Below are positions 1 to 10,238 of a stretch of DNA of 54,388 bases, one piece after another. The translations under genes and the position numbers were made by a program. Position 1 is the first letter of the stretch; every line of letters starts with the position of its first letter. The notes beneath the pieces were generated by a model. The model made no database searches. It was not told the DNA's origin and saw only the letters and a program-made list of their open reading frames with translations. Source of the stretch: Candidatus Fermentibacterota bacterium (GTDB lineage: Bacteria > Fermentibacterota > Fermentibacteria > Fermentibacterales > JCC-6); the NCBI GenBank assembly GCA_003646025.1, contig QNDR01000004.1:1-54388 (forward strand), read 5' to 3'.

Positions 1-2163
1 ATTGCTCCGACCTCACCTGAGCTGATGTTTCTGGCCGCAGAAGACTTAATTGGAAAAACTCTGCACCAGGTTTTTCCAAAAGCCGAGGCAGATCAGTTTC
101 TTTCCTTTATCCGCCGGTGTATCGACGAGAATGAAACCATCTCTATAGAGTACCCTATGGTTATAGGGAAGAGAACAGTCTGGTTCGAGGGAAGAGCAAC
201 TCCCAAGACGAAAAACACTGTTCTTTACATCGCAACGGATATCACGAAGAAGAAACTCTCTGAGGATGCGTTGCGGGAAAGTGAAGAGCGTCTTCGTGCT
301 TTAATAAATGCCATGCCCGATATTGTTTGTTTCAAAGATGGCCAGGGCAGGTGGCTTGAAGCGAATGAGTCTGACATCAGGCTGTTTCAACTTGATGGTG
401 TTGATTTCAGGGGGAAGAAAGATTCCGAACTCGCAGAATTTACTCCATTCTACAGTGATGCTTTTAATACATGTGAAGAAACTGATGAGCATGCCTGGGA
501 GGCCGGTTGCATAACTCGATCAGAGGAAGTTATTCGCCGCCCGGATGATTCCCCGGTTGTTCTTGATGTTATAAAAGTTCCCACTTTCTACGCAGACGGG
601 CAACGGAAGGGACTTGTTGTTGTTGGCCGCGACATCACTCTTCGCAAGAATGCTGAAGCCGAGCGTGTACGGTTGATGATGGCTATTGAGCAGGCTGCAG
701 AGACCATAGTCATTACCGATCCTCAAGGCATTATCGAGTATTTGAACCCTGCTTTCGAAAAGGTAACGGGTTATTCCAGAGATGAGGTTATCGGGCAGAA
801 TCCCAGTATGTTGGCAAGCGGTGAACATGATCTTGCATTTTACCAGGACATGTGGGAAACACTTACCAGAGGTGAAAACTGGGCCGGACGGATCATAAAC
901 AAAAAGAAGGACGGCTCTTTTTACACTGAAGAAGCAACTATTTCACCCGTAAGAGACCCCTCCGGTGATGTCATAAACTATGTTGCTGTTAAGCACGACA
1001 TTACCACTGAACTGAAGCTTGAGGAACAACTGCGACAGGCACAGAAGATGGAAGCCGTAGGGCAGCTTGCCGGTGGTGTTGCACACGATTTTAACAACAT
1101 TTTACAGGTAATAAACGGGTACACGCAACTGACCCTGGCTGAAATCAACAAGGAGCATTCTGCTTATGAATTTGTCCGGGAAATAGCAAAAGCAGGGGAT
1201 CGAGCTCAATCACTTGTCAGCCAGCTGCTTTCCTTCAGCCGACGACAGATAATCAACCCGGTAGATCTTGACCTGAATGAAGTAACAGAGAAACTCATGA
1301 AGATGATACGACGGGTTATCGGGGAACACATTCACTGCGAGTTCATTCCCGGTCACGAGCTTGGCACGATTCAGGCTGATTCCGGGCAGATGGAGCAGAT
1401 CCTTATGAATCTTTGTGTTAATTCCCGCGATGCTCTTGCTGGTGGAGGGAATATCTCAATTGAGACCGGGAATGTTCTTATCGATGCAGAGTATGCAGCA
1501 AAACACCCCTGGGCCAAACCCGGTCGATATGTTCTGCTAAGCGTAACTGATGATGGTTGCGGGATGGATAAGAAAACACTTGCAGGCATATTTGACCCAT
1601 TTTTTACTACCAAATCCGTTGGGAAGGGAACCGGGCTGGGCATGTCTACAGTATACGGTATTGTTAAACAGCACAAGGGGGAAATTCAGGTTTACAGCGA
1701 ACCCGGCAGGGGAACGGTGGTTAAGATTTACCTGCCTGTTGTTGCGAGAAGAGCTGCAGATGTAGCGAGCCAGGTGGATGCTTCCGTAACTGGTGGAGCA
1801 GAGACTATTCTTGTTGCAGAAGATGATAACGCGGTTCGAAACCTGACAAGGCAGACTCTTGTCACGGCTGGATACACAGTTATTGATGCAAAGAATGGAA
1901 ATGATGCTGTTAGCCTGTTCCATAAACATGCTGACAAGATCAACCTCCTTATGCTGGATGTTGTCATGCCCGGGCTTGGTGGAAAAGAGGTTTATGACAG
2001 AATTCACGAAACACACCCTGATGTACCGGCACTGTTTTGCAGCGGATACAGCAGGAATGCTATTCACACAGGGTTTGTTCTTGATTCCGATCTGAATTTT
2101 ATACAGAAACCATACGGTTCTGATTCGCTTCTTCGTAAGATACGCCAGGTGCTTGACTCATGA
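1..2163 (+). CDS. PAS-domain hybrid sensor histidine kinase with C-terminal receiver (5' partial)
   Basis: The reading frame is open through base 1 and begins inside a PAS domain, so the start lies upstream of the window. Numbering from the ATG at 25, the order is a partial PAS (to about 80), PAS (about 88-205), PAS (about 218-335), HisKA, HATPase and receiver (about 592-710). The H-box GGVAHDFNN places the phospho-accepting histidine at H354. The N-box (NLCVNSRDAL), G1 (DDGCGMD), F-box (FDPFF) and G2 (GKGTGLGMS) are all present, so the kinase should be active. The receiver aspartate is D645 in LLMLDVVMPG. No membrane segment is visible in this part, so the sensor seen here is cytoplasmic. 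Its stop overlaps the ATG of the next kinase (ATGA), which indicates one operon. The ligand cannot be inferred. Confidence 0.93.
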   Translation: MAPTSPELMFLAAEDLIGKTLHQVFPKAEADQFLSFIRRCIDENETISIEYPMVIGKRTVWFEGRATPKTKNTVLYIATDITKKKLSEDALRESEERLRALINAMPDIVCFKDGQGRWLEANESDIRLFQLDGVDFRGKKDSELAEFTPFYSDAFNTCEETDEHAWEAGCITRSEEVIRRPDDSPVVLDVIKVPTFYADGQRKGLVVVGRDITLRKNAEAERVRLMMAIEQAAETIVITDPQGIIEYLNPAFEKVTGYSRDEVIGQNPSMLASGEHDLAFYQDMWETLTRGENWAGRIINKKKDGSFYTEEATISPVRDPSGDVINYVAVKHDITTELKLEEQLRQAQKMEAVGQLAGGVAHDFNNILQVINGYTQLTLAEINKEHSAYEFVREIAKAGDRAQSLVSQLLSFSRRQIINPVDLDLNEVTEKLMKMIRRVIGEHIHCEFIPGHELGTIQADSGQMEQILMNLCVNSRDALAGGGNISIETGNVLIDAEYAAKHPWAKPGRYVLLSVTDDGCGMDKKTLAGIFDPFFTTKSVGKGTGLGMSTVYGIVKQHKGEIQVYSEPGRGTVVKIYLPVVARRAADVASQVDASVTGGAETILVAEDDNAVRNLTRQTLVTAGYTVIDAKNGNDAVSLFHKHADKINLLMLDVVMPGLGGKEVYDRIHETHPDVPALFCSGYSRNAIHTGFVLDSDLNFIQKPYGSDSLLRKIRQVLDS

Positions 2164-5100
2164 TAAAGGAAAATGAGCTTCCTGCTCCTCTGAAGGAGCA
2201 GTCTGAAAAAGAACTGCACATGTACAAACATCTTGTCTCTTTAACCAACGATCATATGTCTTTTGTCGGCACTGATTATGTGTACCGTGCTGTAAACAAT
2301 GCGTATCTCGCAGCTCATGGTAAAACCAGCGATATGATCGTTGGCCATACCATTGCTGAACTTATGGGTGAAGATGTTTTTGCGGGTCAGATAAAGGAAA
2401 GGTACGACAGATGTCTTGCCGGAGAGATGGTTCAATATCAGGAGTGGTTTGATTTTCCAAACCTCGGGCTTTGCTGCATGGATGTGGTCTATCATCCTTA
2501 TCTTAATGAAACAGGCGATGTTACGGGAGTTGTTGTAAGCAGTAGAGATATTACAGAGCTTTACAATTCAAAAAGGGAACTGGATGAAAAAACATCTCTC
2601 CTGGAAAGCATTCTTCACAGCACCACCGAAACGGCAATTATTACAACCGATCTTGACTTGCGCATTAACTATTTCAATCCCGCAGCTGAAAAGTTGTATG
2701 GCTACAAGGCTGATCAAGTTACAGGTAGAACCGTTATGGATATTCACAAATCATTCAATGTTGCACCGGAAAGACTGGAAAGAGCTCTTGAAATAGTTCG
2801 CAAAACAGGTTGCTATGATTACCTGCATGATCTGGATACAGGAGCAGGTTCCGGTATTCGTCACATAAAATCCCGACTTGAGGGAATCTATAACTCAAAA
2901 GGGGAGATGACAGGTTATTCAAAGTTCGCCTGGGATGTTACTGACAGCAGACAGATGGAAATGAAGCTTCGTGAAAGTGAACAGCGTTTTCATGCATTGT
3001 TTGACGAAATAAGCGATGGGGTTGCTGTTTACGAAGCTGTTGATGATGGTGCAGATTTTGTTTTTCTGGATCTTAACAGAGCCGGGCAGAAAATGGATAG
3101 TGTATCCAGAGAAGATGCAGTGGGACGCAGAGTTACGGATGTCTTTCCCGGCGTCGAGCAGTTCGGACTTATGGATGTTTTACGAAGAGTCTGGAAAACA
3201 GGGGTTTCTGAAGTTCATCCTGCGTCACTCTATCAAGATGGCAGGGTATCGTTCTGGCGGAGGAACACTGTCTACAAACTGCCTTCCGGGGAAGTTGTGG
3301 CAGTTTACTCCGATGAAACTTTAAGGAAGCAATCGGAAGAAGCACTGCGGAAAAGCGAAGAAAACTACAGGCTTCTTGTTGAAACCAATACCAGCGGGAT
3401 TCAGGAAATAGATGTTTCCGGAATGATTGTTTTCGGGAACCAGGCTTACCACAACCTTCTGGGTTACACGAATGGTGAACTGATGGGCAGATCGATGTAT
3501 GATCAGCTCGAAAAGGATGAGGCAATAAGGCTTTCCGATCACATCAAGTTCCTGATAGAGCAGCAGCCTGAACCGGAGCCCTGGTTCGGTACTCTAACAA
3601 AAAAAGACGGTACGGTTATAGATTTTCGCGCAGACTGGAACTACAAGCGGAACGAAAGCGGTGAAGTAATCGGGTTCATTTCTGTTCTGACTGATATAAC
3701 CCAGCGGAAACTGGATGAAGAGATTCTGAAGGCGGAACACGCAAGATTTGTTACTGTCATGGATTCTCTGGACGCAATGGTGTATGTGGCGGATATGCAG
3801 ACACACGAGATCCTTTTTGTTAACAGGTACATTCGAGACAGCTTTGGTGATGTTACCGGAAAGATCTGCTGGCAGGTACTGCAATCCGGACAGACCGAAC
3901 CATGCAGCTTCTGCACAAACCACCTGCTTCTTGATCAGAACTCCAAGCCTGCGGACCCTGTGATCTGGGAATTCAGGAATACCGCTGACGGGAAATGGTA
4001 TCAATGCAGAGACCAGGCAATCCCATGGCTTGATGGACGACTTGTTCGAATAGAGATAGCATTTGATATAAGCCACAGAAAGCTAACAGAAGAGTCTCTT
4101 GCCGTAGAAAAGCGAAGACTGTCGGACATTATCTCCGGAACCAATGTGGGTACATGGGAGTGGAATATTCAAACGGGAGAACTTCTTGTTAATGAGCGCT
4201 GGGCCGGGATCATCGGTTATACCCTTAAGGAATTGTCTCCAGTCACCACGGACACCTGGAACGGATTTGTTCACCCTGAAGACCTGCCAAAGGTGGATGA
4301 GAATCTTGAAAAGCACTTCAGCGGTGAACTTGAGTACTATGTGCTTGAGGCCAGAATAAAACACAGGAATGGAGATTGGGTCTGGGTGCAGGACAGAGGC
4401 AGGGTGTCCACATGGGCTGCTGATGGTAAGCCTCTTCTAATGTCGGGAACCCATATTGACATTACAGAGCGTAAGCATGCAGAAGAAGAAATTATCAAGC
4501 GCGAGCGATACCTGAAAGGTCTGAATGAATCTGCCAAGATTCTGCTTGCTTCTGTGGGATCAATTCCCTTCCAGGAATTTATCGACTGTCTCGGGCCGGC
4601 TTCTGGGGCCAGCCGTACTTACATATTTATGAATCATTACGGACCCCGGGGAGAGCTGTTGTTAAGCCAGAAAGCAGAATGGTGTGCTCCGGGGATTCTG
4701 CCGGAAACAGACAATCCACTGCTGCAGAATCTCTCCTATGACAGGTGGTTTCCAAGGTGGTGGGATATTCTCCACAAAGGCGATCTTATAAACGGTCGTG
4801 TTGCTGATTTTCCGGAATCTGAACGGGAAGTCCTTGATCCTCAGGACATTCTGGCAATCCTGATAATTCCGTTAGTAGTAGATAACGAATTTATTGGCTT
4901 TATTGGTTTCGACAATTGTGTCTCTGACATGGAATGGGACGACGTAGAACAGACTTTTCTCAGTACTGCTGCAAACGATCTTTCTCAGGCCATCAGGCGT
5001 GTTCGCATGGAAGAGAAGGTGCGAATCTCACTGAGGGAAAAGGAAGTGCTTCTTCGTGAGATACACCACCGGGTAAAGAACAACATGCAGGTTGTCTCAA

Positions 5101-5693
5101 GTCTGCTTAATCTTCAGGCACGAGGAGTGCCTCCGGGCAAAGCACTGGATGCTATTCGAGAGAGCCAGAGACGCATCAGTGCAATATCTCAGGTACATGA
5201 GGCTCTTTATCTGTCAAGTGACCTGAGTCGCATTTCCATGGACAAGTACCTTACTGGGGTTCTAAGAGAGATCACTAGTTTGTGTTCTTTAGAGGAAGAG
5301 AATATTCGATACAGCATTGATGCTCACGATCTGGCACTTACCATCTCTGACGCAATCCCCATTGGTCTTGTAACCAATGAACTGGTAACCAATGCATTCA
5401 AGCATGCCTTTCCGGAACAACGAAAGGGTTTGATTCAAATTACTATTAGAGAGCTTTCTGATAATACTGTAGAACTTATGGTAGCAGACGACGGGGTAGG
5501 GATGCCTGGGGAGATGGATATTATGGGTGCTAAAACCCTGGGATTGCAGATAGTTCGCAGTCTGGTTAAGACGCAACTCGGCGGAACGATAAATATTATT
5601 CGCGATAAAGGTACCACTTTCAGCATCAAATTCAGCCGGTCAATTGATCCGGGATCTGAAAGTAAGTTGCCTGACCAGGCAGGGAGAGGGTAA
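2160..5693 (+). CDS. Multi-PAS/GAF sensor histidine kinase, HisKA_2 type
   Basis: This is an 1177-residue soluble kinase with about six PAS repeats over residues 15-780, several ending in the usual DIT/DIS motif. A GAF-like domain follows at about 795-945. The catalytic core is of the HisKA_2 class: the motif REIHHRVKNNMQ carries tandem H969/H970, of which H970, just before R, aligns with the usual phospho-acceptor. The HATPase has an N-box at VTNELVTNAFKHAF and a G1 box at DDGVGM. There is no receiver and no transmembrane segment. HisKA_2 kinases commonly phosphorylate a separate single-domain receiver; the N-terminal receiver of the next gene is of that type and is the likely partner (inference). 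The start ATG overlaps the upstream stop, and the stop overlaps the next ATG by one base. Confidence 0.93.
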   Translation: MIKENELPAPLKEQSEKELHMYKHLVSLTNDHMSFVGTDYVYRAVNNAYLAAHGKTSDMIVGHTIAELMGEDVFAGQIKERYDRCLAGEMVQYQEWFDFPNLGLCCMDVVYHPYLNETGDVTGVVVSSRDITELYNSKRELDEKTSLLESILHSTTETAIITTDLDLRINYFNPAAEKLYGYKADQVTGRTVMDIHKSFNVAPERLERALEIVRKTGCYDYLHDLDTGAGSGIRHIKSRLEGIYNSKGEMTGYSKFAWDVTDSRQMEMKLRESEQRFHALFDEISDGVAVYEAVDDGADFVFLDLNRAGQKMDSVSREDAVGRRVTDVFPGVEQFGLMDVLRRVWKTGVSEVHPASLYQDGRVSFWRRNTVYKLPSGEVVAVYSDETLRKQSEEALRKSEENYRLLVETNTSGIQEIDVSGMIVFGNQAYHNLLGYTNGELMGRSMYDQLEKDEAIRLSDHIKFLIEQQPEPEPWFGTLTKKDGTVIDFRADWNYKRNESGEVIGFISVLTDITQRKLDEEILKAEHARFVTVMDSLDAMVYVADMQTHEILFVNRYIRDSFGDVTGKICWQVLQSGQTEPCSFCTNHLLLDQNSKPADPVIWEFRNTADGKWYQCRDQAIPWLDGRLVRIEIAFDISHRKLTEESLAVEKRRLSDIISGTNVGTWEWNIQTGELLVNERWAGIIGYTLKELSPVTTDTWNGFVHPEDLPKVDENLEKHFSGELEYYVLEARIKHRNGDWVWVQDRGRVSTWAADGKPLLMSGTHIDITERKHAEEEIIKRERYLKGLNESAKILLASVGSIPFQEFIDCLGPASGASRTYIFMNHYGPRGELLLSQKAEWCAPGILPETDNPLLQNLSYDRWFPRWWDILHKGDLINGRVADFPESEREVLDPQDILAILIIPLVVDNEFIGFIGFDNCVSDMEWDDVEQTFLSTAANDLSQAIRRVRMEEKVRISLREKEVLLREIHHRVKNNMQVVSSLLNLQARGVPPGKALDAIRESQRRISAISQVHEALYLSSDLSRISMDKYLTGVLREITSLCSLEEENIRYSIDAHDLALTISDAIPIGLVTNELVTNAFKHAFPEQRKGLIQITIRELSDNTVELMVADDGVGMPGEMDIMGAKTLGLQIVRSLVKTQLGGTINIIRDKGTTFSIKFSRSIDPGSESKLPDQAGRG

Positions 5694-7243
5694 TGGATAA
5701 AGCAAAAATAATGATAGTTGAGGACGAGGGTCTTGTAGGGCTTGATATTCAGAACAGTCTTCAGGATCTGGGATACAGCACGACATCTGTTTTCTCCAGG
5801 GCCGGCGATGCTCTTGAGTGCCTGGAGAATGAATCTGTTGATCTTGTTTTGATGGACATCCATTTGATGGGTGATATGGATGGTATTGATGCAGCGAAAG
5901 AGATTAATGAGCGTTTTAGTATTCCAGTTATTTTCCTTACTGCTTTTGCCAACAGTGAAGTGATACAGCGCGCTCGCAGTGTTGGTGCTTCTGGATACCT
6001 GCTGAAACCTTTCAAAACAAAGGAACTGGAAGCAATGGTCGAAGTTGCTCTGTACAAGCACAGAGCCGATCTGGACAGGGGCATTCTGGAGAAAAGGCTT
6101 CAAAGGGCACAGAAGTACGAAAGCCTGCGGGTTATGGCCGGGGGGGTTGCTCACCAGTTTAACAACAGCCTGCATGCCGTTCTAGGGAATATATCTTTTG
6201 CCCTGGAGGACATTCCCAGAGAGTCTCCCTCCAGACACAGTTTGATGGAAGCCGAAAAGTCCGCGTGGAAGGCGGCTGAACTGAGCAAGCAGATGCTGGC
6301 TTTTTCCGGCCACGGGTTTGTCAAAACAACGGAACTTGATATTACAGCATTTATAGGGCAGTTGAAGCACCTGTTGAAGGCTATGCTTCCTCCGCATGTT
6401 GTTCTTGAATTTGATCTTACCCACATGCTTCCATTGATAAAGGCCGATCCGGGTCAGCTGAAACAGATTGTCATTGCTTTGATATTAAATGCCATGGAAG
6501 CTATTGATGGAAAGAGTGGCATAATTACAGTCAGAACTTCTTATATGGAATGTGACACAGATTATCTTGTACCGTTGCGGTTAGGCGAATTTCTTGAAGA
6601 AGGAACTTATGTCACCCTGGAAATTGCTGATACAGGGGTCGGTATGGATAGTGACACAATTCAGAAAGTATTTGATCCATTCTTTTCAACCAAATTCGCA
6701 GGAAGAGGCCTTGGCCTTCCGGCGTCTTTAGGTCTTGTTCAGGCACACCATGGAACTATCAGTATCAGCAGCAAACCTGGACAGGGATCAACGGTGAAGG
6801 TTCTGTTTCCCGCCTGCCAGGGGGAACATCATGAAGACAATATTCTAAGAGCCGGAGGATCACCGGCCTGGCAGGGCAGTGGAACCATCCTGCTTGTGGA
6901 TGACGAAGAAGCAGTTCGGACAATAAGCAAAACTATGCTGGAACGGTTTGGTTTTAAAGTTCTTACAGCTGAGAATGGTACTGAGGCAGTCAAAATATTA
7001 AACAGGAATTCAGAAGAGATAGTTTGCATTCTTCTTGATCATACCATGCCTGGAATGAGCGGAGAACAGGTATTTCAAGAAATTCGCAGGATACTGCCTG
7101 ATGTGAAAGTCGTTTTATGCAGTGGTTACAGCGAGGAGGAAGCCACACTCAATTTTCAAAAGGGAGATCTGGCCGGTTTTCTGCAGAAACCTTACGGATT
7201 TGCAAACATGGCTAATAAAATCAGGAAAGTTCTTGAATCCTGA
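5693..7243 (+). CDS. Receiver - histidine kinase - receiver protein
   Basis: The 516-residue protein has a receiver at residues 5-120 (D55 in LVLMDIHLMG), a HisKA/HATPase core at about 145-370 and a second receiver at about 396-515 (D449 in CILLDHTMPG). The kinase H-box is GGVAHQFNN, with H154 followed by Gln, where the two other HisKA kinases of this window have Asp. The acidic residue after His normally assists autophosphorylation, so activity could be altered, although HQFNN variants do occur in related hybrid kinases. The ATP-binding boxes DTGVGMD and FDPFFSTK are intact. There is no DNA-binding or enzymatic output domain, so the protein looks like a relay: receiver 1 probably takes phosphate from the upstream HisKA_2 kinase, and receiver 2 passes it on or acts as a sink. 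Last gene of the cassette; a 30-base gap separates it from the convergent crcB. Confidence 0.92.
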   Translation: MDKAKIMIVEDEGLVGLDIQNSLQDLGYSTTSVFSRAGDALECLENESVDLVLMDIHLMGDMDGIDAAKEINERFSIPVIFLTAFANSEVIQRARSVGASGYLLKPFKTKELEAMVEVALYKHRADLDRGILEKRLQRAQKYESLRVMAGGVAHQFNNSLHAVLGNISFALEDIPRESPSRHSLMEAEKSAWKAAELSKQMLAFSGHGFVKTTELDITAFIGQLKHLLKAMLPPHVVLEFDLTHMLPLIKADPGQLKQIVIALILNAMEAIDGKSGIITVRTSYMECDTDYLVPLRLGEFLEEGTYVTLEIADTGVGMDSDTIQKVFDPFFSTKFAGRGLGLPASLGLVQAHHGTISISSKPGQGSTVKVLFPACQGEHHEDNILRAGGSPAWQGSGTILLVDDEEAVRTISKTMLERFGFKVLTAENGTEAVKILNRNSEEIVCILLDHTMPGMSGEQVFQEIRRILPDVKVVLCSGYSEEEATLNFQKGDLAGFLQKPYGFANMANKIRKVLES

Positions 7244-7273
7244 TCTGTTTCTGCTGTATTCCCGTTTATGATT

Positions 7274-7621
7274 CTAAGAGAGCAGATGTGTATTTAGATG
7301 AAGCCCAAGAACAAAGGCGGATATTCCAGCCAGAACATTGATAAGTATAAACGCACCTGCTGTAACAACATCCCCTGAGTTCCAGAGCTTTACCGCGTGC
7401 CCGCTGAAAGCGCTGAAAGTGGTTAAAGCACCAAGAAAACCGGTGGCAGCGAACAGAGCAAACCTCGAGTCGTGTGAGAGCAGTCCCATAACAAGACATC
7501 CGGCAAGGTTTACGGCAATGATCCCAATTGTACTTCCGGTAACGCTTACCACCAGATGGCGGACAACAGCACCGGCAAATCCGCCGGCTCCTACGGCTGC
7601 TGCTTCATAGATAAGCTTCAC
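7274..7621 (-). CDS. crcB: CrcB/Fluc fluoride ion channel
   Basis: A small (115-residue) four-helix membrane protein of the CrcB/Fluc family, which exports fluoride through a dual-topology dimer in the inner membrane. Family landmarks are the glycine-rich [11 protein letters not shown] near residues 11-21, N38 in [11 protein letters not shown], and [12 protein letters not shown] at 61-72 with the polar track. Length is a little under the usual 120-130. The start is a GTG whose GTGA overlaps the fusA stop, so translation is probably coupled to EF-G. I see no fluoride riboswitch upstream, as expected if the gene is expressed from the fusA transcript. Confidence 0.9.
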   Translation of the reverse strand: MKLIYEAAAVGAGGFAGAVVRHLVVSVTGSTIGIIAVNLAGCLVMGLLSHDSRFALFAATGFLGALTTFSAFSGHAVKLWNSGDVVTAGAFILINVLAGISAFVLGLHLNTHLLS

Positions 7622-9699
7622 TTGTTTTTGTATTGTTTCAGCACTTCTTCAGCTACAGACGCCGGAACAGCTTCGTAGTGTTCGAACTGCATGGAAAAAG
7701 ACGCTCTTCCCTGTGTGGAATTGCGAAGATCGGTTGCGTAACCGAACATTTTAGACAGAGGAATCCTGGCTTTGAATTCCTTCGCATTTCCACGGGCTTC
7801 CATGGCTACAATAATTCCCCGACGTTCATAAATACTTCCCGATACTCCGCCGGAGTATTCTTCGGGAGTAACGATTGAAACAGTCATCATCGGTTCAAGA
7901 AGGCGGGGACTGCACTTCATAAAGGCCTTCTTAAATGCATTTCTTGCACAGATACGGAATGCCATTTCTGAGGAATCAACTGCGTGGCTGGATCCGTCTT
8001 TCAGTGTGACTTTAACATCCACAACGGGGAAGTTGCAGTAAACTCCGTCTTTCATGGCGTCTATTATACCTTTTTCCACCGATGGTATGTATTCCTTTGG
8101 TATGTTTCCGCCCTTTACAGAGTTCTTGAATTCAAACCCGCTTCCTGCAGGAAGAGGTTCAAGAGTGAAAATAATCTGGGCGAACTGACCCTTTCCACCG
8201 GTCTGTTTCTTGTATCTTTCGTTCCAGTCCACAGAACCCATAATGGTTTCTCGGTAGGCCACCTGTGGTTCATTGACTTCAACCTCAACAAAGAATTCCC
8301 GCTTTATTCTGTCTATAAGTATTTCAAGATGCAGTTCCCCCATGCCGGAAAGAACGGTATCTCCTGTTTCATCGTTGGTTTCCACGGTAAAAGTAGGGTC
8401 TTCCTCAGCCAGTTTTGTCAGGGCGTCGGTGAGTTTGTCTCTGTCCTGCCTCTTAACCGGTTTTACAGCAATGCTCAGAACCGGAGCAGGGAACTCGATG
8501 GCTTCAAGAATGATCGGATCTTCCGGTGAACAGAGCGTGTCACCTGTAATGGTGTCTGAAAGACCAATGACAGCACCTATCTCACCTGTATTCAGTCGGT
8601 CAACAGCCTCACGCTTGTTGGCATGCATTCTAAGTATCCTGCCAACTCTCTGTTTCTTTCCGGTTGTAGAATTCAGTACGTGGGTTCCTGCTTCAAGAAC
8701 TCCGGAGTAAACTCTGGTGTAGATCAGTTTTCCCGTGTGTCTGTCTGTTACCACCTTGAATGCAAGGGCTGCAAGGGGACCATCGTTTCCAGGTTCACGC
8801 TGTTCAAGCTTTCCCGTTTTGCTTCTGCCGCTGATAGGCGGAAGGTCAACAGGAGATGGGAGATAAGAAATTACAGCATCAAGCAGCCTCTGTATACCTT
8901 TGTTTTTGTAGGCGCTTCCACAAAGAACAGGGCAGACCAGCCCGGAGTGGGTTGCCTTCCTGATTGCTGCCGAAAGCTCGGATTTTGTTATCTCTTTATC
9001 GGCACAAAACTTGTCAAGGAGTTCTTCATCAACTTCGCTCACTTTTTCAACAAGGATCAGTCGCTGTCTGGCTGCCAGGGCTTCCATTTCTGCAGGAATG
9101 GGTTTTTCTTCAAATATTTTTCCGCCGGACTGTTCGTCGTAGTACACCGCACAGTTGTCAACCAGGTCGATGATGCCCAGGAAATCGCCATTTTTACCGG
9201 TAATGGGAATAGTAATGGGGATGGCATTGGCATTCAGCCTTGAGTGCAGTTCTTTCACAACGCCGTAAAAATCTGCGCCGGACCTGTCCATCTTGTTGAC
9301 GAATGCAATACGGGGAACACTGTACTTGTCCGCCTGACGCCAGACAGTTTCACTCTGAGGCTCAACGCCGCCTACTGCGCAGAAGAGAGCGATGGTTCCA
9401 TCCAGTATTCTAAGGCTTCTTTCTACCTCTACAGTAAAATCCACATGTCCCGGGGTATCAATCAGGTTGATCTGATGCCCTTTCCATTCTGTTGTTGTGG
9501 CAGCGCTTGTAATGGTAATTCCCCGCTCCTGCTCCTGGGCCATCCAGTCAAGTGTGGCCTCTCCGTCGTGTACTTCACCGATTTTGTGAGATTTTCCAGT
9601 GTAGTAAAGGATTCTTTCGGATACGGTGGTTTTACCGGCATCAATGTGAGCCATTATTCCTATATTGCGAATCATCTCGAGATTGTAATCCCGTGCCAT
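7618..9699 (-). CDS. fusA: Translation elongation factor G
   Basis: EF-G catalyses GTP-dependent translocation of tRNA and mRNA on the ribosome. At 693 residues it is full length. G-motifs are AHIDAGKTT (17-25), RGITI (59-63), DTPGH (81-85) and NKMD (135-138), and the remaining EF-G domains continue to the C-terminus. The ATG is preceded by a clear ribosome binding site (GGAGAAGG on the minus strand near 9704-9711). It does not sit in the usual str operon with rpsL, rpsG and tuf; the only linked gene is crcB downstream. A promoter candidate lies at 9740-9769. Sequence features are those of canonical EF-G rather than a divergent paralogue. Confidence 0.97.
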   Translation of the reverse strand: MARDYNLEMIRNIGIMAHIDAGKTTVSERILYYTGKSHKIGEVHDGEATLDWMAQEQERGITITSAATTTEWKGHQINLIDTPGHVDFTVEVERSLRILDGTIALFCAVGGVEPQSETVWRQADKYSVPRIAFVNKMDRSGADFYGVVKELHSRLNANAIPITIPITGKNGDFLGIIDLVDNCAVYYDEQSGGKIFEEKPIPAEMEALAARQRLILVEKVSEVDEELLDKFCADKEITKSELSAAIRKATHSGLVCPVLCGSAYKNKGIQRLLDAVISYLPSPVDLPPISGRSKTGKLEQREPGNDGPLAALAFKVVTDRHTGKLIYTRVYSGVLEAGTHVLNSTTGKKQRVGRILRMHANKREAVDRLNTGEIGAVIGLSDTITGDTLCSPEDPIILEAIEFPAPVLSIAVKPVKRQDRDKLTDALTKLAEEDPTFTVETNDETGDTVLSGMGELHLEILIDRIKREFFVEVEVNEPQVAYRETIMGSVDWNERYKKQTGGKGQFAQIIFTLEPLPAGSGFEFKNSVKGGNIPKEYIPSVEKGIIDAMKDGVYCNFPVVDVKVTLKDGSSHAVDSSEMAFRICARNAFKKAFMKCSPRLLEPMMTVSIVTPEEYSGGVSGSIYERRGIIVAMEARGNAKEFKARIPLSKMFGYATDLRNSTQGRASFSMQFEHYEAVPASVAEEVLKQYKNK

Positions 9700-9739
9700 C
9701 TATCCTTCTCCGTTCCTGATTGATTGAAATTAGCGCCCG

Positions 9740-9769
9740 AATATACCCCGGTACCTGTGTTGTGTGCAA
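9740..9769 (-). promoter_or_regulatory. Predicted sigma-70-type promoter for fusA-crcB
   Basis: On the minus strand TTGCAC (9769-9764) and TATATT (9745-9740) are separated by 18 bases. Transcription would start near 9733 and give a leader of about 33 bases that contains the fusA ribosome binding site. The rest of the 9700-9839 gap shows no convincing terminator for queF. Confidence 0.5.
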
Positions 9770-9839
9770 TTCTTCACAGAATTACTCTTTTCACCTTCAG
9801 CTGGGTGAGGAACGTGGTATGTTTCAGAAAGACAGGCAA

Positions 9840-10238
9840 TCAGTCACGGTCTCCGGTGTATTCTGCTTCTACTGTAATTGAGATACCACCTCTTACGCCG
9901 AAATCCGCCTGAACACGGCACCATCTGGGATGGATGGCTTCCACAAGATCGTCCAGGATCATGTTCGTGACGTGTTCGTGAAAAACACCCCTGTTGCGGT
10001 ATGTCTGAAAGTACAGTTTAAGAGATTTTGATTCCACTATCCTTTTATCCGGTATGTAGGTGATGGTGACTGTGGCAAAATCAGGCTGGCCTGTTTTCGG
10101 GCAGACACAGGTAAACTCATCAGTTGAAAGGGTCACTGTGTAATCCCGTTGGAGATTCCTGTTCGGGAACGCTTCCAGTCCCCTGAATTCATCCGTGGAT
10201 CTCCCAAGGAGGGATAGCTCGTTTAGATCATTTGTCAT
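9840..10238 (-). CDS. queF: NADPH-dependent 7-cyano-7-deazaguanine reductase QueF
   Basis: QueF reduces preQ0 to preQ1 with NADPH, a late step of queuosine biosynthesis for tRNA wobble modification. This is the short unimodular form (132 residues). The catalytic cysteine is C46 in FTCVCPKTGQPDF, with the partner aspartate D53, and the NADPH-binding family motif ESKSLK is at 69-74. A FHEH segment supplies further conserved residues. The ATG lies 11 bases inside the end of the upstream kinase gene, so the two are probably co-transcribed. No other queuosine gene is in this window. Confidence 0.95.
   Translation of the reverse strand: MTNDLNELSLLGRSTDEFRGLEAFPNRNLQRDYTVTLSTDEFTCVCPKTGQPDFATVTITYIPDKRIVESKSLKLYFQTYRNRGVFHEHVTNMILDDLVEAIHPRWCRVQADFGVRGGISITVEAEYTGDRD

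Noticed and set aside
7622-7700. Possible fluoride riboswitch before crcB
   Set aside because: The upstream sequence is the fusA coding end, and I see no riboswitch-like pattern.
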